Below, piece by piece: positions 1-8,376 of a stretch of DNA of 64,000 nucleotides. Source of the DNA: Bog-756 sp963704615 (GTDB lineage: Bacteria > Actinomycetota > Acidimicrobiia > Acidimicrobiales > RAAP-2); assembly GCA_963704615.1 (NCBI GenBank), contig OY969923.1, positions 1,860,001 through 1,924,000 of the forward strand, in the 5' to 3' direction. The notes below the pieces were generated by a model. That model saw nothing but the letters and a program-made list of their open reading frames with translations, was not told the origin of the DNA and made no database searches. Both the position numbers and the translations under genes were made by a program. Every line of letters begins with the position of its first letter. Position 1 is the stretch's first letter.

Positions 1-97
1 TGTCGTGTTCCCTTCTCACCATGCCGGCGGCCGGCGATCGCCGGCGCAGTGACGGCACATCGACCTTAGGCGCGGCCGCCTCGGCCGGGGACAGAGG

Positions 98-1123
98 TCA
101 GTGTCGGGTGGTCCCTGGCTGGGGTCCCTCGGGAACCAGCATCTCGATGAGGGTCGGGGAGGTCCCTGAGGTGTCGACCCGGTCCATATACAGCTGTCGC
201 TGGCCTTCGGTCGAGCCAACGGGACCGGACCACGCGGCGAAGGCCATCATCACCTGCCCACTGGCTGTGGTGAAGAAGGTGGGGCCTCCGGGCCCTTCGA
301 GATGGCTCAAGGTGCTCACCTCCTGGCCGGTGGGGGCATTGACGCAAGGTCCCAAGGGACTGTCGCAGCCCACCTCGCCGATGGCGTAGGAGGAGGTCGA
401 CCAGCGATTGCCACTGAAGTAGAGGAACAGGCCGCCGGTGGTCTGAAGCATGGCCGGACCCTCGACCACGCCGTCCTCCCAGGGCGATGTGGCCGACAGC
501 AGCAGCGAGCTGGTTCCCACCGGCGCGTCATTGGCCGCGTCCAGCTGCTGAGACCAGAGCTGCTGGGGTCTCCCACCAGCCCCGTCGCTCTTCCAGATGA
601 GGTAATCCGATCCTCCGTCGGCGAACACATAGGGATCGATGGATCCGCCGAGCGAGCTCTGGCACAGGAACGGTTGCTGGGACGGGTCGATGAATGGCCC
701 TCCGGGGGTGGATGAGGTGGCCCGGCCGATGCATTGCAGGCCCGATGCGCGATCTCGCGCCGCGTAGAACATCTCGTAACCGCCGCTCGGATCACTGGCA
801 ACCGCCGGGGCCCAGGTGTATCCGGCGACGGCCCATTCGGGCAGCACCGGCAGGGCGTCGACGGGCCGCGTCCAGTGGAGAAGGTCAGTGGACACGATCA
901 TCTGGATGTTGGCCCCACCGGACTGGGTGGAGTAGGCGAACGTACGCCCATCCGCCACCAGGATGCTCGGATCAGGGAAGTCTCCCGCGTAGACCGGTCC
1001 GGGGACCAGGGCCGCCGCGGGCTCGGCCCGCCCTGGCTGGGTCGCGGCTGCGGTCGCCGCCTCGGCCCCGACGGACAGGACCAACACCACACCGACCACC
1101 GCGAACCACCACCTCGCCGTCAT
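98..1123 (-). CDS. secreted GH43-like five-bladed beta-propeller glycosidase
   Basis: Probable exported glycoside hydrolase of the GH43/arabinanase-like propeller fold, acting outside the cell on arabinan- or xylan-type glycans. The 341-residue reading starts at the ATG whose product opens with a typical signal peptide (MTARWWFAVVGVVLVL, Ala-rich cleavage region); a longer upstream reading would bury this signal. After an Ala/Pro-rich linker comes GDFPDPSI, the usual first-blade motif carrying the base aspartate. DPYVF and EGPAML follow, and the latter fits the general-acid glutamate region. Blade-like repeats rich in W, Y and D run to the end. It is divergent from the adaptor gene at 1403, across about 280 bases. 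Family is fairly sure; the sugar specificity is not readable, and a catalytically weak relative cannot be excluded. Confidence 0.72.
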   Translation of the reverse strand: MTARWWFAVVGVVLVLSVGAEAATAAATQPGRAEPAAALVPGPVYAGDFPDPSILVADGRTFAYSTQSGGANIQMIVSTDLLHWTRPVDALPVLPEWAVAGYTWAPAVASDPSGGYEMFYAARDRASGLQCIGRATSSTPGGPFIDPSQQPFLCQSSLGGSIDPYVFADGGSDYLIWKSDGAGGRPQQLWSQQLDAANDAPVGTSSLLLSATSPWEDGVVEGPAMLQTTGGLFLYFSGNRWSTSSYAIGEVGCDSPLGPCVNAPTGQEVSTLSHLEGPGGPTFFTTASGQVMMAFAAWSGPVGSTEGQRQLYMDRVDTSGTSPTLIEMLVPEGPQPGTTRH

Positions 1124-1402
1124 GGCGCCACTCTGGTGGACGCGCCTTGAGATCGGCTGTGCGGGAGGACGAACTCGAGGCCCCAATTGTGGGTTGGAGG
1201 CCACCGACCCGACGGCCGTATCCCTCTCACCTGGGAGTATGTGCCCATTATTCTTCTCAGGAACTTCACAGGTGACTGTTTCCTGGCGTCAATGTTGAGT
1301 CGATTGGATAGGGACGCCAATTCGGGCGACCCTGAGAGGCGCGCCGTCCGAGGGACGGTGCGCCGGCAGCAGCCCGGTGAGACGAGACGAAGCGAGGCGT
1401 GT

Positions 1403-2714
1403 GTGGCAGCTGAACGCAGAAAGTGGTTCACGAAAAGGCGGACCACTGTCGGCGCCGTTGTCGTCATCCTTGCCGCCGCCGGGGTGGGGACGTGGCTGGC
1501 GACGAGCAGTTCGAGTGCCGCGCCCCTGATCTCGACGACCACCACGGTCCAGACCGTGTCGACAGGAACGATCACCAAGACGGTCTCGTCGACCGGCACC
1601 ATAGAGCCGGCCAACCAGGCCAATCTCGACTTCGGAGTGTCCGGGCGGGTCAACGGCGTCGACGTCGCCGTCGGACAAGTGGTGACGGCGGGACAGACTC
1701 TGGCCACGGTGGACGACACGTCGTTGACCGCGTCGCTGGCCCAGGCCCAGGCCGGCCTGGCCAATGACCAGGCTCAGTTGGCCTCCGACCAGGCCGCCAG
1801 CGCTTCGGCGGCCCAGATCGCGTCCGACCAGGCCAGCATCGCCTCGGCCCAGACATCGGTCACCAGCGCGCAGACCTCGTTGTCCGATGCCGCCCTGGTC
1901 TCGACCATCGCCGGCACGGTGGCCGCCGTCAATCTCACCGTAGGCCAACAGGTGACCGGCTCGGGCTCGACCGGCTCGAGCTCATCCGACTCGTCCTCCT
2001 CCCGTCCTCGTCCTCCTCGTCGTCATCCCGTCCTCCTCCTCATCATCCTCCTCGGACTCGTCGTCATCCTCCTCATCATCATCCTCGTCCTCCTCGGCCC
2101 AGATCGTGGTGGTCTCGACGGGTTCGTACATCGTGAACACGACCGTGGACAGCACCCAGGTCGGCCAGGTCACCGTCGGCGATCAGGCCACCATCACCGT
2201 GTCGGGCTCGACGTCCAACGTCTACGGCACGGTCGGCTCGGTCGGTCTTCTGGCCACCACGACCTCAGGTGTCTCCTCTTTCCCTCTGGTCATCGACGTC
2301 ACCGGCAGCCCGGCGGGTCTCTACGGGGGCTCGAGCGCCACCGTGTCCATCATCACCGAGGAGCTGCAAGACGTGGTCGTGGTGCCCACTGAGGCCGTCC
2401 AGTTCAGCGGGAACAACACGACCGTCTCTCTGGATTCCGACGGCAAGAAGGTCACCCAGGTCGTCCAGATCGGGGCTGCTTCGGGTGGTGAGACCCAGGT
2501 CACCAGCGGCCTGTCCGCCGGCGACAAGATCTACGTGACCGAGGTGAGCTTCCGTGGCGGCACCGGCACCGGTGCCGGTGCCGGTCTCTTCGGTCGAGGC
2601 GGCGGAGGCTTCGGCGGTGCTGGCGGTGGCGGCTTCGGCGGTGCTGGCGGCGGAGGCTTCGGCGGTGCCGGCGGTGGAGGCTTCGGTGGCGGTGGCGGTG
2701 GGTTTGGGGGATGA
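1403..2714 (+). CDS. MacA/HlyD-type periplasmic adaptor, frame broken in a poly-serine linker
   Basis: Membrane-fusion (adaptor) protein expected to work with the MacB-like ABC transporter encoded directly downstream. A GTG start at 1403 gives a short basic N-terminus followed by one membrane anchor (TVGAVVVILAAAGVGTWL). Next comes a barrel-sandwich half (ANQANLDFGVSGRV..GQVVTAGQTLATV), an Ala/Gln coiled coil of DQA repeats, and the second sandwich half (STIAGTVAAVNLTVGQQVT). The frame is then lost in a serine-codon tract at about 1975-2100, where two copies of TCCCG stand where TCCTCG would keep serine. It resumes in the frame starting AQIVVVSTGSY and continues to a Gly-rich tail and TGA at 2712. 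Adding one base at about 2003 and one at about 2029 restores a continuous protein. It overlaps the ATPase gene by 4 bases. Confidence 0.75.
1975..2100 (+). repeat. poly-serine codon tract (TCN simple repeat)
   Basis: A pyrimidine-rich run of TCC/TCG/TCA triplets encodes a linker of roughly 40 serines, broken by occasional Asp, inside the adaptor gene. Two positions (about 2003 and 2029) lack one base relative to the triplet pattern, which moves the reading frame. The alternative frame reads Val/Leu/Ile and mimics a membrane segment. Confidence 0.75.
2613..2684 (+). repeat. three 24-bp tandem repeats encoding a Gly-rich tail
   Basis: Three back-to-back 24-base units, each encoding GGAGGGGF with small third-position changes, extend the C-terminus of the first adaptor protein. 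Partial units lie on both sides. The second adaptor (5794-7713) ends in a comparable but separately arranged Gly/Leu repeat. Confidence 0.8.
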
Positions 2715-3514
2715 CAGCTCCCGAACGAGACGGCGACAGGGGCGGTCCGGGCATCTACGAAGACACCGCCCCGGTGCCGGTGGCCACGACAGGACAGGTC
2801 CCGGTTGTCCGACCCCCGGTCATCGAGGCCCAGGACGTCTGGAAGACCTACCGGACGGGGACGTTGGAGGTGGATGCCCTGCGAGGGGTGTCCTTCACCA
2901 TCGACGTGGGCGAGTACGTCGCCATCATGGGACCATCAGGGTCGGGGAAGTCGACACTGATGCACATCCTCGGCTGCCTCGATGTGGCGACATCCGGCAC
3001 CTTCTGTCTGGCCGGCGAGGACGTGAGTGTGATGTCCGAGGAGGGACTGGCCCATGTCCGCAACCGGAGGATCGGGTTCGTCTTCCAACAGTTCAACCTC
3101 CTGCCCTCGCTGGTGGCCTGGCGCAACGTCGAGCTCCCTCTGGTCTATGCCGGTGTCGATCGGTCCATCCGCCGGCAACGCGCCGTCGATGCCTTGGCCC
3201 GGGTCGGTCTGGCCGATCGCATCGAGCACCGTCCCGGGGAGCTCTCGGGTGGCCAACAGCAGCGGGTGGCGGTGGCCCGGGCCCTGGTCACCGACCCGGC
3301 GCTCATCCTCGCCGACGAGCCGACCGGCAACCTCGACTCGGTGGCCGCCAATGACGTGCTCACTCTGTTCGAGGAGCTCCATGCCGGCGGCCGCACCATC
3401 GTCCTCATCACCCACGAAGCCGATGTGGCCCTCGTTGCCCAACGGACCATCAGGTTGCGGGACGGCCAGATCCTCGATGCGGAGCCCACCGTCACCGTTG
3501 CGAGCACGCCGTGA
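2711..3514 (+). CDS. MacB/LolD-type ABC transporter ATPase
   Basis: Cytoplasmic ATPase of a MacB-like export system, energising the permease that follows. The 267-residue protein has a 35-residue Pro-rich lead, then Walker A (GPSGSGKST, residues 74-82), Q-loop (FVFQQFNLLP), the LolD/MacB-type signature LSGGQQQRVAVARAL near 178-192, Walker B LILADEPTGNLDS (about 198-210) and the H-loop histidine (LITHEAD). Its ATG overlaps the adaptor stop (ATGA), and its own stop overlaps the permease GTG, so the three are translationally coupled. The motif set is that of the lipoprotein-release/MacB branch rather than of importers. The transported substrate is unknown. Confidence 0.92.
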   Translation: MTAPERDGDRGGPGIYEDTAPVPVATTGQVPVVRPPVIEAQDVWKTYRTGTLEVDALRGVSFTIDVGEYVAIMGPSGSGKSTLMHILGCLDVATSGTFCLAGEDVSVMSEEGLAHVRNRRIGFVFQQFNLLPSLVAWRNVELPLVYAGVDRSIRRQRAVDALARVGLADRIEHRPGELSGGQQQRVAVARALVTDPALILADEPTGNLDSVAANDVLTLFEELHAGGRTIVLITHEADVALVAQRTIRLRDGQILDAEPTVTVASTP

Positions 3515-4761
3515 ACGTCATCGAGACCTTCCGCACCGGCTTCGAAGCGGTGGTTACCCACCGCTTGCGGTCCTCACTGACCGTGCTCGGCATCATGATC
3601 GGTATCGCCGCGGTGATCCTCACGGTCGGTCTGGGCGAGGGTGCCCAACAGCAGATCAGCTCGCAGATCTCGGCCCTCGGGACCAATCTCCTCACCATCT
3701 CCCCGGGCAGCACCACATCCTCCTCGGGCATCCGAGGTGGCTTCGGCTCCGCCGACACTCTGACCCAAGCCGACGCCGCTGCCTTGTCGTCGAAGACGGT
3801 GGCCCCCGACATTGCCGCGGTGGCACCCACCGTCACCGAGTCGGAGACCTTGGTGGCGGGAACCACCAACTGGACCACCACCGTTGTCGGGACAAACCCC
3901 TCGTGGTTGACGGTACGAGGGCGATCAATGACCGAGGGTCGCTTCATCGCCGGCCACGACCTAACCACCCGAGCAGACGTGGTGGTCCTCGGTTCGACCA
4001 CCGCCGAGGAGCTGTTCGGCCTGCGTGATGCCATCGGTCAGCCGGTCACCATCAACGGTCTCCCGATGACCGTCATCGGCGTGCTCAACACGGTCGGCTC
4101 GTCGGGCTCGTCGGGCTCGTCGACAACCGCTGATCAGGACGACCAGGCCATCGTTCCCCTGACCACGGCCACCACCCAGCTGTTCGGGGGAGCCAACCGT
4201 GACTCGGTTGATTCCATCCTCGTCCAGGCGACCTCCTCGTCCGACATCTCCGCGGCCTATCAGGAGTCGACTAACGAGCTCAACAGCCTGCACCAGATCA
4301 CCGTTGCCTCGGATGCGGACTACACCATCACGCCCGAGTCGTCCCTCCTCAGCACCGCCACCTCGGTGGACAAGACCCTCACCGTGCTGCTCGGTGGCAT
4401 CGCCGGTATCTCACTCCTGGTCGGCGGCATCGGGGTGATGAACATCATGCTCGTCTCCGTGACGGAGCGGACCCGCGAGATCGGGTTGCGCAAAGCGCTG
4501 GGTGCCACCCCTCGCGCCATCCGCCGTCAGTTCCTGGTGGAGGCATCAGTGCTCGGACTCGTCGGCGGGATGCTCGGGGCCGCCCTTGGTCTCATCGGGG
4601 CCGAGGTGCTGCCACACTTCATCTCCGAGCCGATTGCCCTTTCGGCGGCGGCCACCGTCGGTGCCATCGTGGTCGCCGTCGGCATTGGTGTCGCCTTCGG
4701 GGTCTATCCCGCCGGCCGGGCCGCCCGCCTGGCCCCGATCGACGCCCTGCGAAGCGAATGA
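3511..4761 (+). CDS. MacB-like ABC transporter permease (FtsX/MacB fold)
   Basis: Integral-membrane subunit of the same exporter, 416 residues from a GTG overlapping the ATPase stop. One transmembrane helix lies near the N-terminus (SLTVLGIMIGIAAVILTVGL). A large extracytoplasmic MacB periplasmic-core-like domain follows, interrupted by a short GSSGSSGSS repeat at 4100-4125. Three C-terminal helices close the protein, with the conserved cytoplasmic loop TREIGLRKALGATPRAIRRQFL of the FtsX family. The topology (1+3 helices) matches MacB without the fused ATPase. Adaptor-ATPase-permease order and overlaps make a tripartite exporter the best reading. In a single-membrane bacterium, such sets are usually linked to peptide, antibiotic or cell-envelope-stress export. 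Confidence 0.9.
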   Translation: MNVIETFRTGFEAVVTHRLRSSLTVLGIMIGIAAVILTVGLGEGAQQQISSQISALGTNLLTISPGSTTSSSGIRGGFGSADTLTQADAAALSSKTVAPDIAAVAPTVTESETLVAGTTNWTTTVVGTNPSWLTVRGRSMTEGRFIAGHDLTTRADVVVLGSTTAEELFGLRDAIGQPVTINGLPMTVIGVLNTVGSSGSSGSSTTADQDDQAIVPLTTATTQLFGGANRDSVDSILVQATSSSDISAAYQESTNELNSLHQITVASDADYTITPESSLLSTATSVDKTLTVLLGGIAGISLLVGGIGVMNIMLVSVTERTREIGLRKALGATPRAIRRQFLVEASVLGLVGGMLGAALGLIGAEVLPHFISEPIALSAAATVGAIVVAVGIGVAFGVYPAGRAARLAPIDALRSE

Positions 4762-4808
4762 CACCAACTCGACCCACACGACATCAACCAAAGGAACAAG
4801 GAACAGCA

Positions 4809-5801
4809 ATGACCATCGCATCGAAATCATCGGTTCAGGACTCTGGCGGCCAGCACTCTGCTCTACTGCGCTCCGCCGGTTTCCTGCGCTCCGCCCGCTT
4901 CCGTCGGCCGCTCGCCCTATCGGTGCTGGGGGTGGCGGCGGTGACGCTGGCCGCCTGTGGAGGATCATCGGCGGCCTCGTCCACCTCCTCGACCACCAAG
5001 CCGCCGAGCCATTCGGGCAGCGGGGGGAGTGGAACCGGAACCCCCAGGTCGTTCCCCGGTGCCTCGGGAACGATCGCCGCCATCAACGGGGTCACCTTGG
5101 AGGTGCAGAACCCGACCACAGGCCAGACCAGCGTCGCCTACACCCCGTCGACGACGTTCGAACAGACGGTCTCGGCGTCGGTCGCTGACGTCACCGTCGG
5201 ATCCTGCGTCTCGGCGGTCGGCAAACCCACCTCGGGCTCGTCCTCGAACTTCGGTGGCCCGGTGACGGCGACGACGGTGACCATCACCCAACCGGTCTCG
5301 GGATCCTGCACCGGCGGCTTCGGAGGTTTCGCGCGAGCCGGGGGAGGCGCGGGTGGAACAGGGAGCGGAACCGGGAGCGGAACCGGGTCGGGAGGCAGGT
5401 TCCCGGGTGGGGGTACGCGGCCGTCCGGAGGGGGCTCATTCCGTAGCCGTTTCGCCGGACAGTTCGCAATCGCCTCCGGCTCGGTGACCTCGGTGTCCGG
5501 GTCGACGGCCAATGTGAGCGAGACCAACCCCAGGACGAAGGCCGCCTCCAACGTCGTGGTCACCCTCACCTCCTCGACCACCTACACCCAGAGGACGACG
5601 GCGTCGCCCGCCAACCTGGCCGTCGGCACCTGCGCCGCGGCGATCGGGACGGCGAGCACAACCGGCGCCATCACCGCAAAGACGATCACCCTTTCCCAGC
5701 CGGTCTCGGGTAGCTGCACCTCTGGTGGATTCGGCCGGTTCGGTGCCGGCGGAGCGGGTGGCCCGGGCGCAGGGGCGCCGGGGAGCGCCGGCGGTGCCTG
5801 A
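4809..5801 (+). CDS. lipoprotein with two DUF5666-like beta repeats
   Basis: Predicted surface lipoprotein of 330 residues. ATG 4809 follows an AAGGAAC-type ribosome site. The Ala-rich signal ends in the lipobox LAACGG, so the Cys at about residue 49 should be lipidated. Two homologous modules of about 85 residues follow (ASGTIAAINGVTLEV..GSCVSAVGK and ASGSVTSVSGSTANV..GTCAAAIGT). Both end in ITQPVSGSCT or LSQPVSGSCT, and they are separated by Gly/Ser/Thr-rich linker. This layout fits the DUF5666 (OB-like) family. The position between the permease and the second adaptor suggests it belongs to the exporter. Its function is unknown; carrying a bound metal or lipid is only a guess. Confidence 0.78.
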   Translation: MTIASKSSVQDSGGQHSALLRSAGFLRSARFRRPLALSVLGVAAVTLAACGGSSAASSTSSTTKPPSHSGSGGSGTGTPRSFPGASGTIAAINGVTLEVQNPTTGQTSVAYTPSTTFEQTVSASVADVTVGSCVSAVGKPTSGSSSNFGGPVTATTVTITQPVSGSCTGGFGGFARAGGGAGGTGSGTGSGTGSGGRFPGGGTRPSGGGSFRSRFAGQFAIASGSVTSVSGSTANVSETNPRTKAASNVVVTLTSSTTYTQRTTASPANLAVGTCAAAIGTASTTGAITAKTITLSQPVSGSCTSGGFGRFGAGGAGGPGAGAPGSAGGA

Positions 5802-7713
5802 CAAGGGGACGACGGTCGGTGACGACCTCTCTTCGCCGGCCATCGCCGATGGGTCCGGATTATCCGGCCCATTTGACGACGGCGGTCCGCCTCCCCCTCA
5901 TGCCGGGAGCGGGTGGATCTCGCCGTTCCGGATCGGACTCGCCGTTGTCGTGCTGGCGGCGGTTCTGATCGGCTGGCAGCTGACCCGGAACACCTCACCC
6001 ACCTATCGAACCGCAGTCGTGGGGACCGGAACGGTGGTTGCCACGCTCAGCTCGGTGGGGACTATCACTCCGGTGGACCAGGCGAATCTCAACTTCAATG
6101 TGTCCGGGACGGTCAGCGCCGTCAACGTTTCGGTCGGCCAGACGGTGGCCGCGGGCCAGACTCTGGCGTCCCTCGACATCGCCGACCTCAATGCCTCGGT
6201 GGTGTCTGCCCAGGCGACGCTGGCCTCGGCCACGGCCACGCTGGCCAACGCCGAGGCAAGCGAAACGGCCACGACGTCGTCGTCGGGAGCGACGAATGCG
6301 TCAACGGGTTCGTCGGGGGCGATGACATCGTCCGCCACCCCGTCGTCGACTTCCGGACAATCCAGCCAGAACAGCGCGGCGATCACCCAGCTGCAGGCCA
6401 CCCTGGTGGCTGACCAAATGCAGGAGGACGCCGATTCGTCGGCCGCCGAAGCCGCCCTCAAGCAGGCCACCGCGGCGTGCGAAGGCGAGGTTCCGGCAAC
6501 GACAGGCTCGTCGGCGTCGCCGTCGACACCGAGCACGCCGAACTTTCCGACCACCACGACCACGACCACTCCTGGCGGCTCGGGTCCCCCGGCAGGGTGC
6601 AGCGCCGCTTTGGGTCAGGCATCGCAGGCACAGGCCAAGGTCACGGCCGACATCAGAAAGGTCGATCAGGACGAGAGCGCGCTCAACGCCGCGCTGGGGT
6701 TGTCTTCCGGAGGGGGCGGCTCCGGAGGCACGGGCGGCTCCGGAGGGGGCGGCACCGGAGGAACGGGCGGCACGGGCGGCGGCTCCGGTCCCCCAAAAAA
6801 CACGACCACCACGACGACGGCAGCCAGCGCGTCGCCCAGTGCGACGGCGGGCTCCGGTGGCGAAGGCGCGGGTTCAACTTCGGGGGGTGAGGGTGCGACG
6901 TCGACAGCGAAGTCGCAATCGGCGACAGCCACCAAGAAGGCGACCCCGCAGCAATTGGCGGTCGACCAGGCCTCCATCGATACCGCCCAGGCCAATGTGG
7001 ATGACGCGCAGGAAGCGCTCAGCGGTGCCAATCTGGTCAGTACCATCCAGGGCACTGTGGCGTCGGTGACGATCGCCCCTGGTGATTCGGTGACGGCCGG
7101 CTCGACCTCGAGCTCCGCCCAGATCGTCGTCATCGGGAACGGGTCGACCTACGACGTGACCACCGATGTCCCCGTGGCCAAGATCGGTGAGGTGGCGATC
7201 GGACAGCAGGCCCAGGTCATACCGGACTCCACCAACACCGAACTCAACGGTCAGGTCGAATCGATCGGCGTCCTGGCCTCGAGCGACTCGACGGGCACGA
7301 CATACCCGGTCACCATCTCGCTCGACTCGAGCCAGCTCGGACAGCTGTCGGGTGCCGACGCCAGTGTGGCCATCGTCTTGAAGAAGTCGGTCGATGTCAC
7401 GACGGTCCCGTCATCGTCGGTCCGAACGATCGGCACGATCCATCTGGTCACCGTGGTGAACGGCAACACGGCAAAGTCGGTGCGGGTCACCCTGGGCACC
7501 GTCGGTCCCCTGCTCACCCAGGTCACCTCCGGGGTGTCGCCCGGCGACGTGGTGTCCTTGGCAACCCTGGCCGAGCCGCTCCCATCCACGTCGACGCTGA
7601 CCACCCGATTCGCTGGGCTCGGGGGCGGTGGGCTGGGGGGAGGTGGACTCAGCGGTGGGCTCGGCGGTGGTGGACTGGGCGGCGGAGCCGGCTTCTCCAG
7701 GATCGCCGGATGA
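5794..7713 (+). CDS. second, long MacA/HlyD-type adaptor protein with low-complexity insert
   Basis: Membrane-fusion protein of about 639 residues, intact. The GTG at 5794 overlaps the lipoprotein stop and has GGGAG upstream. Order of parts: short polar N-terminus, one anchor helix (PFRIGLAVVVLAAVLIGWQL), first barrel-sandwich half (ITPVDQANLNFNVSGTV..GQTVAAGQTLASL), and coiled-coil heptads. A Ser/Thr/Gly/Pro-rich insert of some 250 residues follows, with two Cys about 40 residues apart (ATAACEGEV, PAGCSAAL). Then come the returning helix (QLAVDQASIDTAQANVDDAQ), second sandwich half (STIQGTVASVTIAPGDSV), beta-barrel, membrane-proximal domain and a Gly/Leu repeat tail. It is a paralogue of the 1403 adaptor. 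Having two adaptors around one ABC pair is unusual; a hetero-oligomeric adaptor ring is one possibility. Confidence 0.82.
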   Translation: MPDKGTTVGDDLSSPAIADGSGLSGPFDDGGPPPPHAGSGWISPFRIGLAVVVLAAVLIGWQLTRNTSPTYRTAVVGTGTVVATLSSVGTITPVDQANLNFNVSGTVSAVNVSVGQTVAAGQTLASLDIADLNASVVSAQATLASATATLANAEASETATTSSSGATNASTGSSGAMTSSATPSSTSGQSSQNSAAITQLQATLVADQMQEDADSSAAEAALKQATAACEGEVPATTGSSASPSTPSTPNFPTTTTTTTPGGSGPPAGCSAALGQASQAQAKVTADIRKVDQDESALNAALGLSSGGGGSGGTGGSGGGGTGGTGGTGGGSGPPKNTTTTTTAASASPSATAGSGGEGAGSTSGGEGATSTAKSQSATATKKATPQQLAVDQASIDTAQANVDDAQEALSGANLVSTIQGTVASVTIAPGDSVTAGSTSSSAQIVVIGNGSTYDVTTDVPVAKIGEVAIGQQAQVIPDSTNTELNGQVESIGVLASSDSTGTTYPVTISLDSSQLGQLSGADASVAIVLKKSVDVTTVPSSSVRTIGTIHLVTVVNGNTAKSVRVTLGTVGPLLTQVTSGVSPGDVVSLATLAEPLPSTSTLTTRFAGLGGGGLGGGGLSGGLGGGGLGGGAGFSRIAG

Positions 7714-7853
7714 TCGCTTCCTGGCGGTAGACGAGCCCGGCATCGGGGGTCGACACGGCGGGATCCGCTGACGACTGGGCCAGCCTGGCCAGCGGCCGGG
7801 CGGCCCACAGGCGCCCGGCATCATCGACGATCCACCTGAGGCATGACAGCATC

Positions 7854-8339
7854 GTGGGCATGCCGCTCCTGGTGGTGCGCCACGCGAACGCCGGAAGGCG
7901 GAGTGCTTACAAGGGTGATGACCGGCTGCGGCCACTGTCGGTCGCGGGACACACCCGGGCCGCGGCTCTCGTCGTCCCCTTGAGCGAGTACCGGCCGGCC
8001 AGGATCCTGAGCAGCCCCTTTGTCCGGTGTTTCGAGACGGTGCAGCCGCTGGCCGAGGGGTTGGGGCTGTCCGTGGAGCCGGTCGAGGCCCTGGCCGAGG
8101 GGCACGGTCCCCAAGCCGTGACCCTGCTCACGAGCATGAGCGCCGAGTCCGCTGTGCTCTGTACCCACGGCGACGTGGCCCTGGCCATCCTCGAGTCCCT
8201 GGTCCCCGACCCCGGCGACGACCGGCGTTCCGAACTGCGGCTTCAGAAGGGGGAGTTCTGGGTGATCCAGCCCAGCCAGGGCTCCCTCGAGATCGTCGAG
8301 CACATCCGACGGGTGAACCGCAACTCGCGTTCACGATAG
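7854..8339 (+). CDS. histidine phosphatase family protein (SixA-like)
   Basis: Small phosphohistidine phosphatase of the branch that includes SixA, 161 residues. The catalytic RHG-type motif is present as VVRHANAGRR at residues 7-16. The second active-site segment appears as SSPFVRCFETVQPLAEG, and the late His lies in LCTHGDVALAIL. GTG 7854 has GAGG about 12 bases upstream; ATG 7860 is an equally good protein start. It lies just upstream of the MurL gene, separated by a TAG and a putative promoter element, so co-function is uncertain. Substrate not readable. Confidence 0.75.
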   Translation: MGMPLLVVRHANAGRRSAYKGDDRLRPLSVAGHTRAAALVVPLSEYRPARILSSPFVRCFETVQPLAEGLGLSVEPVEALAEGHGPQAVTLLTSMSAESAVLCTHGDVALAILESLVPDPGDDRRSELRLQKGEFWVIQPSQGSLEIVEHIRRVNRNSRSR

Positions 8340-8361
8340 GCGTCGGCGAACGGGCGGCCAT

Positions 8362-8367
8362 TACTCT
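8362..8367 (+). promoter_or_regulatory. putative -10 element (TACTCT) for murL
   Basis: TANNNT hexamer ending 9 bases before ATG 8377, the same arrangement seen before seven other starts in this window. It would give a leaderless or near-leaderless mRNA. Weak evidence on its own. Confidence 0.35.
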
Positions 8368-8376
8368 GTGGACGAC

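Noticed and set aside
1..97. A gene at the left edge
   Set aside because: The 97 bases before the GH43 stop show no conserved coding sequence or signal in either strand.
1990..2110. Apparent transmembrane segment (Val/Leu/Ile run) in the first adaptor
   Set aside because: It arises only in the shifted frame of a TCN serine repeat; the conserved adaptor sequence resumes in a different frame.
7714..7853. Small gene between the second adaptor and the phosphatase
   Set aside because: Only short shadow frames without a ribosome site or recognisable composition.
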